A stretch of 64,000 bases of DNA from Hemerocallis citrina (lineage: Eukaryota > Streptophyta > Magnoliopsida > Asparagales > Asphodelaceae): the NCBI GenBank assembly GCA_017893485.1, contig CM030358.1:151293368-151357367 (forward strand), in the 5' to 3' direction. A model generated the notes under the pieces. That model had not been told where the DNA came from and ran no database searches. It saw nothing but the letters and a program-made list of their open reading frames with translations. Positions 1 to 11,008 of the stretch are shown here, piece by piece. Each line of letters begins with the position of its first letter. Positions within the stretch are counted from its first letter, which is position 1. The position numbers and the translations under genes are program-made.

Positions 1-383
1 TGAAAAGAATTTGTTGTTGTATACAGTAATACTTTAATTTAGTTGATTTGCCGAAATGGGCTAAAACTATAGTAAGTGGGGTTTTGTAGAAGAAACTTAG
101 TTTTGAAACGTTTAGTAGCAATTTTAACAACTAAATGATTGACTGAGATAAGTGGGAAAGATTTGTTTGAAGTCTACTCTCATGTCTGTCATATTGCTAT
201 AATAAGTATTCTTCTTGCTCTTACATCAATTCAAAATTTTGTTATTCATGAAAAATGTTTAAACAGTTTTGCACTTGATGCTTTGTATTGAAATGTTTTG
301 TACTAAAGAGTTAGTACTCAAAAGTTTGCACTAATATATTTAGTGAACAAGATTTACAAATTGGTAATATATATATATATACA
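1..383. other. AT-rich stretch, nothing recognised
   Basis: No open frame of note, no terminal repeats and no RNA gene are visible here. It ends in a short TA run directly before a Helitron end at 384. It may be the left part of the copia-derived sequence that resumes after the Helitron, but I see no coding similarity. Confidence 0.4.
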
Positions 384-469
384 CTAGATTTTCCCGTCGA
401 CACGTGCCTACGGCACGTCTTCAGAACGATACAACATATGAAAAGTCTTGTAAAGTCCATGTTTCCATA

Positions 470-559
<90 letters not shown>

Positions 560-722
560 ATTAAATAAATAAAGGAGTTGTTTTGGGGAGATTTAAATTT
601 GAATTTTGGGGAAAAACTTTTGGGGGTAAAATGTGTTTTGTGAGGTTAGATCTGGGCCTTTGATTTGGTGAGAGATTAAAGGAGAGCCACTCGATAGCTT
701 TCTTTGTGTTTTATTATATAGA
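384..722 (-). mobile_element. Short non-autonomous Helitron (339 bp)
   Basis: Read on the minus strand it starts with TCTATATAATAAAAC at the right edge and ends with CTAG at 387-384. A hairpin with 7 bp arms (402-408 and 412-418, loop TAC) lies 14 bases before the CTAG. Host bases are A before the TC (complement of T723) and T after the CTAG (complement of A383). This is the canonical Helitron arrangement: 5' TC, subterminal hairpin, 3' CTRR, insertion between A and T, no target duplication. There is no Rep/helicase, so it is non-autonomous. Positions 590-722 are closely similar to 15112-15194, the end of a larger member of the same family. Confidence 0.8.
473..556. repeat. (GT)n followed by (GA)n microsatellite
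   Basis: About 42 bases of GT repeat pass directly into about 42 bases of AG repeat, inside the 339 bp Helitron. The related Helitron end near 15.03-15.06 kb has a GA run at the equivalent place, so the repeat belongs to the family. Confidence 0.95.
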
Positions 723-819
723 TATTAAAAGTATTAAAATTGAGGCACAAAGAATTTGACAAAATTTTAAAGAGCCTAGATTTGAATCAAGTAATTCGGA
801 TAAATATCTTTAATTCTGT

Positions 820-1790
820 GGTAAGTCAAATATAATTGTCTTCATTTATTTGTATATTGTTGACATGCTTGTTGATTGGAAGTGACATCTCTATTCTAAA
901 TGAAGTTAAAATTGTGCTATCCAAAGAATTCAGCATTAGTGTTTAATGCTGACACCATATTAGGTATAAGGGTAAGTTTCGATTGGCAAGAAATAACTCT
1001 TAGTCAAACTTACCAAATCAATAATGTGTTTCAAAAGTGGGGATATAGTGATTGAAAGTGTGTTTTGAAACACCTTATAATTATGATAAAGAATGACACC
1101 TCATGTTGGTGCAACTATGAGGCGGTTAGATCATTCTATAAAAGGTTGACACCTAATGCTATGAAACAGTTAGATCATTCTAAACTAATTGAAAGTCTAA
1201 TATATACAAAGATATGCACTAACAGACATAGCCTTTGAGGTAGTTATAATCTGCAGATTTAGTAGTAGTCATATTAATAGACATTGAAGAGCCCTAAGAG
1301 GCTAATGAGATACTTGAGAGGTACTCAGGAGTCTGCTTTGTACTACTCTAGTAATCCTTCACGAATGAATGGATGATCTGATGTATTATCATGCTCAGAA
1401 TTTTGTTGAAAGTCGATAACTAGTGGATATGTGTTTACACTAGGAGGAAATAGAAATATTATGAAAATTAAAAGGAAAATAGACACTGTGCTATCATCCA
1501 TGAAATCAGACATCTATGTGTTATTCTCTGCAGGAAAAGAGACTGAGTGGATTGAAGGATTTGTTGCTAGTTATCCATTAAGGAGTTTAAGTAACTCTCT
1601 AATTCTATTCGTCGACTATCAAGTTGCAATGCACTAAAGCTCATAACTCACTCTATAATAGTCAGAGGAGTATAATAAGGCTGAAAGAGGCCTAGCTAAA
1701 TTTTCTCATAACTAAAGTGCAATTAAGATAAAATATGGCTAATTCTCTTACTAAGAGACTTGAAAGTGATCTAATTATTAGAATTATGGG
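820..1790 (+). pseudogene. Decayed Ty1/copia pol (RT and RNase H remnants)
   Basis: Translating the three plus frames gives broken but recognisable copia pieces. There is an RT piece near 850-1050 (a degenerate VDDML-like motif, then ILGIRVSF and LSQTYQINNVF). From 1420 there is an RNase H piece containing SGYVFTLGGN, then ETEWIEGF. A final NMADSLTKRL-like segment near 1730-1755 matches the usual copia C-terminus. Stops and frameshifts are numerous, so it cannot be functional. The polarity agrees with the LTR at 2809. No gag or integrase is visible to the left. Confidence 0.8.
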
Positions 1791-2808
1791 GGAAATGGAG
1801 TTAAAAGTTATTGAGCCAAAAGTTTTAATATCCTAGTTGTTTTGAAAATTAGAATCTAATTGGGGCCATAGAGAAGTTCAAACTTAAGCATCAATTTTAG
1901 GCAGTTGACATGCTTTAAATAATTTGAAAGTTCTATATAAATTTTGTTAATATATAATTTCATTCCAATTTTGATGATGTTATATATTCTCATAATTTAT
2001 TTAGAATCATCATTTTATTCCAAAAGAAAATGTGAAAACTTGTCGATGTGTTTCCGATATTTAGAATGTCGTTATATCATTCTAATTTTGATGATATACA
2101 TCTTTTATGGATTCTTGTTTCATTCCAATTTTTATGATTCAAAATTAACCACAATTGATTTTATTGTTCTGTCATTCCAATATGAAACATAGTATAGTTT
2201 TTGTGTAGAATTTGTAATAATTTTTATTTTTTATTTTGTTAAAGAAACTTGATTGTGAGGACTGCGTTATATTTTTGCTAAGCTAATTATGAACTGTAAT
2301 AAGTTCTTTTGCGGAACTAGATACTTTGTTAAATTCGTTGAAATTCTTTGAGATGTGTCTCTTGATATTCTTGTTTTCAATAAGTTAGCAAAGATGGATG
2401 AGTTGAATATGTCATTATAGATTTCAAAATAACGATTTGCTCAAAATGGAGTAAACATAAAGCAGTTTGCAAGGATAGAGTTTATATTTTTCAAGAATAA
2501 ATTTGTCACTTGCTTGGTAAAACTTCTATTGAGTTTAAGACTCTTGTGTTAATGAGCTTAAAACTCCTATTTTGTTCTGGAAGTTTATTTGCTTTGGTTG
2601 GTTTTGAAACTATGACAGATTTCTTCAGTTGGTTTAGTCATTGTGAACTATTCTGTTCTGATATGGTCTTTGAACTATTTGATTATTTTGGTTTAGTCCT
2701 TATTTGAACTATTTGAGTTACAATTGATTTAATCTATGAACAATATTCTTTTGTGATCCAATGATATCACAGGGCATTGCCTAATATATTGAGAATATAG
2801 GAGGAGAT
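1791..2808. other. AT-rich spacer between copia pol remnant and LTR
   Basis: There is no coding similarity. Three loose copies of a CATTCCAATTTTGATGAT-like motif occur between 1960 and 2150. The last bases before the LTR (2797-2808, GGAGGAGA core) are purine rich and sit where a polypurine tract should be. The distance from the pol end to the LTR is longer than usual for copia, so part of this may be inserted sequence. Confidence 0.5.
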
Positions 2809-3093
2809 TGTTGGATATATAGGTATATTCTCAATATAATAGAATATTATTGTGTATAATGTTCTATGGGGCAACACGTACTTTGCACGTGTTATCTGTT
2901 AATTGTTGGACTGGGTTGACTGGGGCTTCAAGCTCAGTACCCTAAATCCAGTTTTATCTCATATATACTGGTCTAGAGATAGTGCCCTTGTGATATTCCA
3001 ATTATGATAAGCAGTGTATAATATCTCAAGCAGTAGGGATATTAAATCCTAACCCTAATTTCTTATTGTTATTATCTCTCATAATCTCTAACA
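2809..3093 (+). mobile_element. LTR of a copia-type element (285 bp)
   Basis: Begins TGTTGGATAT and ends TCTCTAACA, giving the TG...CA ends with short inverted termini TGTT/AACA. A purine-rich tract lies immediately upstream, which makes it the 3' LTR of the decayed copia element to its left. No second LTR is found in the window, so the 5' half is missing or lies to the left. Confidence 0.75.
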
Positions 3094-3130
3094 TCTTCTA
3101 CTGATGATAATGCAGTGGGAATAGTTTGAT

Positions 3131-3303
3131 GAGTAATGCTACATCCACTATCAAATTCACTACCATTTTGTTCACTATCTTAGGTGGCACACTCCAATAG
3201 GTAGGAGAAGATAGAGTAGGTGGGAGAACTCTCTAATAAAAGTATGCCACCTAAGGTAGTGAATAAAATGGCAGTGAAATTGATAGTGGATGAAGCATTA
3301 CTC
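3131..3303. mobile_element. MULE-type MITE (173 bp) with 9 bp target duplication
   Basis: The first and last roughly 62 bases are near-perfect inverted repeats starting GAGTAATGCT. The element is flanked by perfect 9 bp direct repeats TAGTTTGAT at 3122-3130 and 3304-3312. Nine-base duplications are the mark of Mutator-superfamily transposition. There is no coding capacity. The clean ends suggest a fairly recent insertion. Confidence 0.9.
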
Positions 3304-3312
3304 TAGTTTGAT

Positions 3313-4014
3313 ATGCTATGTATGCATGCATGCAAGTCTGGTCAGATGTAGCTGAAAATAATACTGATGCAAGATTGACTCAGTCCATGGGTGCATGGTG
3401 TATAACTCTGGATCTAGGTTTCAATTATGTATGCATTTTGTGACTGTCTTTTGTAGGTTCAAATGACAGAAAGATCTGGCGATTTTTTGACTACGTAACA
3501 AACCATGTCAGTATGTCGTTATGATCAATGTGGTGTATTTACATATATTAATAAATAAGGGGACAATAATGAAGATGCATGTGTATATATGTATATGTGT
3601 ACGTATACAAAGATCCAAGAAAGGGTTTGCTTTCAAGTAGAGCCTGCCAAATAATCGGATCATGGCTTGTTGCTACCGGTACATACACACTGATATGCAT
3701 ACTGACATGCATTCTTTATTATATATATAGCAGGGGACCTCTATTTTTTTTTCTCTCTCTCTCTCTTACTCACGAGCAATGGCTCAAGCTTTACGTATCA
3801 TCCTCGAATATCATGGAAAGAGTAACAACATACTTGTTGTTATCTGATAATTACTATCGTTATGGTTTTATAGGTAGTAACTTTCCGTTAAAGAACCTTA
3901 TATATATATAGTTTTGCTCGCATTGTATGTGCTTATTGTTTAGCAGCACAATAACTCAGAAGTGTTCATTCCTAATTGTGTCACAGTTCTTTTTCCTATA
4001 TTGGTTTATATATA
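3313..4014. other. Intergenic, no gene seen
   Basis: Low-complexity TA and CT runs (3718-3765) break up the frames. The long frame at 3579-3911 has no recognisable domain and crosses TA and CT repeats, so I do not call it. Confidence 0.5.
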
Positions 4015-4167
4015 CTAGTAATTATACACGTGCTGTGCACGTGGGGAAAATTTTGGAGGGGGGCGGAAAATGAAAAGGGCAAAAAAAAAATCTACCAGCA
4101 TGTGCATTGCACGGGTTGGGATATGGACAAATTACACTAAGGCATTCTCCCATTATAGTAGTAGAGA
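4015..4167 (-). mobile_element. Very short Helitron or Helitron remnant (153 bp)
   Basis: On the minus strand it starts TCTCTACTACTATAAT at 4167, a common plant Helitron 5' end, and ends CTAG at 4018-4015. A CACGTGC/GCACGTG hairpin (4027-4043) lies 8 bases before the CTAG. The flanking host bases are A and T. A second GTGCATTGCAC dyad near 4101 suggests a nested or rearranged end. Confidence 0.6.
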
Positions 4168-4403
4168 TGCACAAAGAAATCATTAAAAATAAAAATTTTG
4201 ACTCCGCTAATTGAATACCTTACATCGAAAATGTATTTAACATTGGATTTATGTGAAACTTATTTTTGGAATTCTTGAGTGAAACTGATTTTGTTTACGG
4301 GACGGAAAAAAAACCAAAAAATAAAAAATAAAACAAAAAAATAAAATAAAATAGTTTACTAGTAAATGATTAGATATGAATGTGACCAAATGGAACAACT
4401 TAG

Positions 4404-4408
<5 letters not shown>

Positions 4409-4458
<50 letters not shown>
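4409..4458. repeat. (TA)n microsatellite at left edge of the large MULE
   Basis: An uninterrupted TA run abuts the TIR. A TA run also abuts the other TIR from 27211. A 9 bp target duplication would be ATATATATA-like and cannot be placed exactly in such sequence. Confidence 0.95.
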
Positions 4459-4461
<3 letters not shown>

Positions 4462-4574
4462 TGTTGTTCGGTTGCAAACGGGCCGGAACGGGTCGGTTCG
4501 CACGGACCCGTGCGAACCTCGATCTGGACCGTTGGATCGAAGATCCAACGGTTCAGATTTTTTTTCATAAAATC

Positions 4575-4668
4575 TTGCCTTAACCCGTTCTTGCCAACGA
4601 CGGGTTAAGGCAAAATTTAATAAAAAAAGTTGGCCTTAACCCGTTCTTCGGAATAACGGGTTAAGGCT
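4575..4668. repeat. Pair of AACCCGTT hairpins in left TIR
   Basis: Two perfect or near-perfect dyads, each with arms of the form CCTTAACCCGTT and its complement separated by 9-12 bases. The same pair is present in the right TIR (27000-27095), and the core recurs in four internal arrays. Placement near the ends is what one would expect of transposase-binding or cleavage-linked sites, but that is inference. Confidence 0.85.
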
Positions 4669-4957
4669 ATATTTTTCATTTTCGTCGACTTACAGTTCGT
4701 CTTCTTTCTTCCGCTCTCTTCTTCTTTCTTCGACGAACCCAGACCCAAACGACGGAAAAAAAAAAAACCCCTAAAAAAACCCTAGCTCCGACGATCGAAA
4801 CCCTAGAACTCCATCTTCTCTCCCAACTCCGAAGATTGAAACCCCCTAACTCCGACGTTCGAAACCCTAGCTTCTCTTCCCCTCTTCGGAACGAAATCGG
4901 AACCCTAGTTCTCTTCCAAAACCCATTGCTTGGCTCGATTTCGACCTACTCCGTAAG
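4662..4957 (+). promoter_or_regulatory. Putative promoter and non-coding first exon of the transposase gene, in left TIR
   Basis: A TATATTTTT motif at about 4669 is followed by a T/C-rich leader full of CCCTAG-type sequence, typical of plant 5' UTRs. It ends at a possible splice donor (CTCCGTAAGGTATAC, 4949-4963). The nearest good acceptor is TTTCTTAG at 7027-7034, two bases before the transposase ATG. The inferred intron of about 2.07 kb contains all five 341 bp units. The same leader and donor are present in the right TIR for the PMD gene. Confidence 0.55.
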
Positions 4958-5199
4958 GTATACACTATTTCTTTACCCCAATAATGTACATTTGTATTTT
5001 TTTTTGAATTTGTGTGTAGTAATTTATTTAGAAATTGGGAAAAAATTTAAATGCGTTAGTAGATTTTGGATGTAGATTCGGGTTGACCTTAAGTATATTC
5101 AATTGCCGAATTACGTTGCTTGCATTAGTAACTAGTAGAATTAGAATTGTATATACGAAATTAGTTATAAACTTTTCAGTGCGGTTATGGTTGAAAACC

Positions 5200-6935
5200 C
5201 TGCAAACGACCGTAAAAAAATACGAAACTTTCCCAGTAGGTTCGTCTCACGTAGTACAAGCCAAACCCACTTGTAGAAGCGAGTTTCGACTCACGGTTCG
5301 AGAGTTACGGCCGCGTATTGCTTACGGTCGGAAAAAACCAAGTATTGCGGTGCACGGCCGTATATCGCAAACCGTGACTCGAAACTCGCTTCTACAAGTT
5401 CGGGTGGCTTGCCCTATGTGAACCTGACCAACTCTGAAAGTTTTAAAATTTTCGGATGCCGTTTGTGCGGTTTTCTCAACTTCCTCGCATTATAAGTTTC
5501 AGACTTAGAATTCTTTAAGTTTTTGTAGATTAGAAAACCCTCCAAATGGCCTCCAAAAAATACGAAACTTTGCGATTTGGTTGGTGACACGTACGAGAAG
5601 TGACCCGAAGTTGTAGAAGTGAATTTCGACTCACGGTTCGAGAGATACGGCCGCGTATCGGTTTTGATTGGAAAAAAACAACTTAAGCCGGTACACGGCC
5701 GTATCTCCCGAACCGTGAGTCGAAACTCGCTTCTACAAGTTCGGGTGGCTTGCCCTACGTGAATCCGACCTAGTCGGAAAGATTTATAATTTTCGGGTAC
5801 CGTTTGCGCGGTTTTCTCAACTTTCTCGCACTACAAGTTTTAGACTTAGAATTTTCTAAGTGCGGGTAGATTAGAAAACCCTTCAAACGGCCTCCCAAAA
5901 ATACGAAACTTTGCGAATTGGTTGGTGTCACCTAAGGGAACCCAAACCAACTTGGAGGGTTGTGTTTTTCGACTCACGGTTCGAGAGATACGGTCGCGTA
6001 TCGCATTCGGTTGAAAACAACTATTATAATGCGGTATACGGTCGTATCTCGCAAACCGTGAGTCGAAACTCGCTTCTACAAGTTCGGGTTGCTTGCCCTA
6101 CGTGAATCCGACCAATTGGGAAAGTTTTAAAATTTTCGGGTGCCGTTTGCGGGATTTTCTCAACTTCCTCGCATTATAAGTTTCAGACTTAGAATTTTCT
6201 TAGTGCGGGTAGCTTAGAAAACCCTTGAAACGGCCTACAAAAAATACGAAACTTTGCAATTTGGTTGGTGTCACCTACGAGAAGTGAACCGAAGTTGTAG
6301 TAGTGAATTTCGACTCACGGTCCGAGAGATACGGCCGCGTATCGGTTTTGGTTGGAAAAAAAACAACTAAAGCCGGTACACGGCCATGTCTCGCAAACCG
6401 TGAGTCGAAACTCGTTTTTACAAGTTTGGGTGACTTGCCCTACGTGAATCCGGCCTAGTCGGAAAGTTTCTTAATTTTCGGGTGCCGTTGCGCAGTTTTC
6501 TCAACTTCCCTGCACCACAAGTTTTAAACTTAGAAATTTCTAAGTGCGGGTAGATTAGAAAACCCTTCAAACGCCCTCCCAAAAAATACGAAACTTTGCA
6601 GGTAGGTTGGTGTCCCCTATGAGAAGCCCCCCAAACTTGTAGAAGTGATTTTCGACTCCCGATTCGAGAGATACAACCGCGTATCGCTTTCGGTTGAAAA
6701 AAACTATTATAAAGCGGTATACGGTCGTATCTTGCAAACCGTCAGTCGAAACTCCCTTCTACAAGTTCGGGTGGCTTGCCCTACGTGAATTCCACCTAGA
6801 TGGAAATTTTTGTAATTTTCGTATGCCGTTTGTGTGGTTTTGCTCTATTTCCTCGCATTTTAAGTTTGAGAATTAGATATTTATAAGTGCGGACCGTTTA
6901 CAAAACACTTCAAACCACCTCCAAATAGTACGAAA
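5200..6935. repeat. Tandem array of about 341 bp units with internal dyads (left, five copies)
   Basis: The marker TCGACTC occurs at 5286, 5626, 5969, 6310 and 6652, spacing 340-343 bases. Each unit is itself a fold-back: a GAAGCGAGTTTCGACTCACG arm, ending in a segment with ATACGGCCGCGTATCG, mirrors the second half of the unit. Open frames crossing the array (for example 5035-5421) translate both arms and have no domain. Confidence 0.9.
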
Positions 6936-7036
6936 CTTTTCTCCTTTTCAAGTTGTGGTGGCTTGCGCAGTTACAAAAACACCAAATACAGCGGTTTAGT
7001 ACCCCTAACTATTCTCCTCTTCACCGTTTCTTAGGT

Positions 7037-9375
7037 ATGGACAGTTTCGAAGGAAGTTCTGTTGCCGGGGATAAATTTGTTCGTGCACAACCACTTGGCG
7101 AGTATCTTCCTCATGTTGACGAGCACCTAAAACCGAAGATTGGTATGACATTTCCCACCCTTGATGATGCGGAAAAATTTTATTCATCATATTGCAAATG
7201 TGCGGGATTCGCTATGCGTAAGGGTGGAAATAAATATAAGGGAAACGATGTAGTGGATAAATCATACGTCTGTAATAAAGTCGGGGAGTCACCGAATAGC
7301 TATAATGAAACCAGACGAGGTACAACTTCTAGAACGGGTTGCAAAGCTTTTGTCCGTGTGAAAATAAACCCACATAGTAGTTCACAAAGTAATACATGGA
7401 TTATTTATTCGTTAAATGAAGCACACAATCACGAATTCACTTCACCCGGTAGACGTCACTTGCTACCTCGAAACCGTGAATTGACTAAGACAGTTAAAAA
7501 TGTAATTGGTCAAATGACCGAAGCTAATGTCCCTGTATGCAAACAAATGCTATTCTTTGAAGCTGCAAGTGGAGGTAATGAGAAAATTGGATTCACCGAA
7601 ACCGATGTAAGAAATTTCAAGAGAGACGAGATGGAAGGTTTAAAAGGTCACGACGGACAAATGCTACTTGAGTTTTTTGAATCGAAAAAGGCGACCGATC
7701 CCTTATTCTATTTTGACTACCAATGTGACCCCGAAGGGCGATTGACACATTGTGTGTGGGTGGACGGTATCGCCAGAAATAATTACAAAGTATTTGCGGA
7801 TGTTCTTTGCTTTGACGCTACCTACAACACAAACCGATACGGGATGTTGTTCGTACCATTTGTTGGATTCAACCATCATTGGCAATCAATATTCCTAGGT
7901 TGTGGGTTCATCCCCAATGAGACGGCATCCTCATTTGAGTGGTTCTTTGAAAAGTGGCGTGCTGCAATGCCTTTTGATCCGATCAACATCGTGACAGATG
8001 AGGATCGCGGGATAACTTCTGCAATTTCCAAAGTTTTCCCAACCACGTCACATAGATATTGCATTTGGCATATTTTGGATAAGCTACCGCATGAAGTTCG
8101 AATGTCGAATAACGTTGATGAGTTCAGGGATGCTTTGAAGACTATTATTTATACGGCGGAATTTAAAACAGAATTCGAACAGAAGTGGAAAAATTTGATC
8201 TGTCAGTACAAATTAGAAAATAACAGATGGTTGAAGGAAAAATTTGAGATCCGTGAAAAATGGGCCCCGGTGTACGCAAGAGACTCATTTTGGGGGGGCA
8301 TGCTGAGTACCCAACGTAGCGAATCGCTACATTCATCCTTGAAGCACCATACTCATAAAAAGTACTCACTACATGAATTTGCTATCATCTTTGACCGACT
8401 CTTAGTAAAACAAAGACACGATGAACTTAAAGAAACACATCGTAATCGCGAGGAGCGGCCAAAATTGAAGACCGAGTGGGCATTGGAGTCACAAATGGCA
8501 GGGACATACACTTTGAAGATTTTCTACAAATTTCAACAAGAAGTGGTCAAAAGCTTATTACTTAATGTGAGTTTAATTGCGAGTATGGATACACCGGATA
8601 GTGCAGCTTATTCTGTAACAGTTTGTGGAAATTCAGAACCGGGGAGGGTGATTTCTTATTGTAAAATCAGTAAAATTGCTAAATGCCCTTGTTCCATGTA
8701 CTACTTCGTAGGCATTCCCTGCAAACATCTACTTGCAGTTATTCGGTTCACAGATCACACCGCACTACCTGAACAATATATTTGTAGGCGATGGACCAGG
8801 GATCAAATGAGGAGAAGCAGTATACCGGTGGGCAATAATATGGGCGACAATTTTGCATCGCGTTATTGCGAACTTAGTATGCACTCAAGACATATGGTCG
8901 ATCTTGGTTGTTCTTCAGAGCGAGGATACAAGTACATGCTCGACCACATGCTGAAGGGAATTGAAGGCTTTGCGGAGATTGATCCAGTGAACAGCACACC
9001 ACACGAAGGTAGCGCACAACCTGAGAGTGGTGGACAAGCACATACACATGCACATGTAGGTGACCCTGTACAGTGCACCACAAAGGGTAGGCCTAAAGGG
9101 AAACGGTTGAAGTCGGTAAGAGAATGCCAAAAAACAAAGAGGCCAAGACTTTGCAGGACATGTCTTCGTGTCGTAGGTCACGATTCACGGAATTGCCCCA
9201 GAAATTTAGGAAGGTATTATATCAGACATTTTGTATTTGTTTATTCAACTCAAACTTTGTTATTTTTGGTCAGTACTAACTCATTCTTCCTTCTTTTTTT
9301 AGTGGATCGGTGGGCAATGAAGAAGCTCCAAACGCGGTAGAGAGTGATGCTGACGAAGGCGAAGGTTCGTGCTAA
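7037..9375 (+). CDS. FAR1/MULE-type transposase (two exons, 749 aa)
   Basis: This should cut and join the ends of the large MULE in the nucleus. I choose ATG 7037 because it follows a good acceptor (7034); the frame is open further upstream but enters TIR repeat. An 89 bp intron at 9214-9302 (GT...AG) restores a C-terminus that ends GEGSC at TAA 9373. Order of domains: FAR1 DNA-binding region (residues about 36-132), MULE catalytic core with D in CFDATYN (about 258), D in VTDEDRG (about 318), HRYCIWH (about 339) and E in TQRSES (about 425), SWIM zinc finger with CPC and CKH (about 550-565), and a terminal CX2CX5HX4C knuckle (about 706-720). No stops interrupt it, so it is potentially active. 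Plant FAR1/FHY3 transcription factors share this architecture, but position between TIRs makes it a transposase. Confidence 0.92.
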
Positions 9376-9920
9376 GGGGGCTTTAAGAAATTTATTAATA
9401 TGTATGTCATGTCAAAATTTGGAAATAATCACCGAATAATTGCCAAATTTTAAATTGATTCGTGCCGATTTATTTGAATTTCGACTGGATTGTTAACCTT
9501 TTTTTTTTCTCCCTGGTATAGGTCCGGAATGAAACAAGTTTAACGCGCCCAAATGGAAAGACGCACCGCCTTGAAAAGTTGTGTTATTTTTGGTTTGTAT
9601 ATATGTGTGGATAATTGCCGTGTTCTTGTTTGGTACAAGTAAATTAACCATGTTTTTAATTATAATGCAATTTCTGTACGTCAGTGTATTTTGTGTATTT
9701 GTGAACAAAGTTATATTACTATGCATTTTGACCAGGCAATTTGGTTGTGAATGCTTATTGCAGTCGGAAAATGTAAAATTAGTAGATGTATACAATTTGG
9801 GGAACTCGTTCTGTTTGGGAATTTTGTGTTAAGGAAAATTGTCTGCCTGCTAATGTGAACAGTTTTTTATTTGTGTTGGCGATTGTGTATTTCGTGCATA
9901 ACCAATACTGCACCTGTAAG
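9376..9920. other. Transposase 3' flank
   Basis: T-rich sequence downstream of the stop. A CTGGTATAG acceptor-like site near 9523 may belong to a 3' UTR intron. The 9581-9832 frame is AT-rich and hydrophobic with no domain, so it is not called. Confidence 0.4.
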
Positions 9921-10372
9921 TTCGGCCAATATCTCTTTTCTTAACCCGTTCTTGACGATAACGGTTTAATACAATCTAACCCGTTATCGGAAATAACGGG
10001 TTAAGGAGATAGACATTGGCAGTACTTTGGTTCAATACTTCACATACGGTGGTTTTAGTTCGGCCAATATCCCTCTACTTAGGCCGTTCTTATTGGTAAC
10101 GGTTTTATACAATCTAACTCGTTATCAGGAATAACGGGCTAAGGAGCTAGATATTGGCAGTCCTTCGGTTTAATAATACACATGTAGGGATTTAGTTCGG
10201 CCAATATCTCTCTACTTAAGCCGTTGTTGGTGGTAACGGTTTTATACAGTATAACACGTTATTAGCAATAACGGTCTAAGTAGAGAGGTATTGGCAGTAC
10301 TTCGGTTCAATACTTCACATATAGCGGTGTTAGATCGGACAATATCTCTCTACTTAATCCGTTGACACATTT
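9921..10372. repeat. Array of AACCCGTT hairpin units (three full, one cut short)
   Basis: Units at 9921-10026, 10057-10164 and 10195-10300, with a truncated one at about 10328-10372. Each is bounded by inverted CCAATATC and GATATTGG-like boxes. Each contains two inner dyads built from AACCCGTT or a variant and its complement around loops of about 10 bases. Spacing is about 137 bases. The fourth unit is cut off in its first inner hairpin, marking a breakpoint near 10370. Confidence 0.85.
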
Positions 10373-10974
10373 TAGAAGCAATACTAAAACTGAGTTGTTC
10401 CAAACGAAATAAATACTGTGTAGTTGGCATCCAGATGATTGGTACTAAACTTGTATGGTTAGTGATGGTAACTATCTAGTTGATGTTATCCAATCTTAAA
10501 TAACAAATGTACGTACACACTGCCAGAATTCAAGTGTTGTGTGAATGCATTACTATGTAATTTGCTTTGAAGATGATGTTAGTAAACTGTCAATGTTAGT
10601 GATGATATTCAAGCTCAATTTTTAAATCGATATTCAATTCTCACTGTCAATGTTAGTCCTGTGTGATGATATTCAAACACCAAGGTTGGCCGTTATGTTT
10701 TACACAAAGTAAATTCACTTTTCTCCTGGCAACTCATATTAGTCCTGTGTGAATTCTATTCGCTGTGCCATTTTGATTGTACTAACTCTGTTGCGGATTT
10801 TATCTATTGTTCTACCATCTAATATGAAGGTTGGCACTTCTCTTATTGCTTGAAATATACATAAAATTTATCTTTCATTATTCATAAAATTTATATACCA
10901 TTACCTTCACTTAAACTTATATACCAATACCTTAACTTAAATTTATATACCATTACCATTACCTTCATTTAAAT
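10373..10974. other. AT-rich sequence leading to a Helitron 3' end
   Basis: No gene seen. It lies between the truncated hairpin unit and the Helitron terminus at 11008, so it may be Helitron body. I could not find a matching 5' TC end. Confidence 0.4.
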
Positions 10975-11008
10975 ACGTGCCGTACGCACGTCTCACGGGC
11001 AATCCTAG
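10975..11008 (+). mobile_element. Helitron 3' terminus (plus strand)
   Basis: An ACGTGC/GCACGT hairpin (10975-10980 and 10986-10991) followed 13 bases later by CTAG (11005-11008) and host T. It is the plus-strand equivalent of the Helitron ends at 384 and 4015. Only the 3' end is identified. Confidence 0.65.

Larger units (their letters stand above)
4459..6960 (+). repeat. Left terminal inverted repeat of the large MULE
   Basis: Matches the reverse complement of about 24490-27209. In order from the end: a GC-rich segment with a dyad around GATCC, two AACCCGTT hairpins (4575-4613, 4632-4668), a T/C-rich leader with CCCTAG motifs (4690-4960), an AT-rich stretch, then five tandem units of about 341 bp. 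The right copy has six units, so the repeats differ by one unit. Confidence 0.85.

Noticed and set aside
4249..4608. Open frames on both strands with IYIYIY runs
   Set aside because: They translate a TA microsatellite and the outer TIR; no domain.
5035..6105. Frames in the left TIR with VRELRPRIAYGRKK-like sequence
   Set aside because: They cross the 341 bp fold-back units and have no start context or domain.
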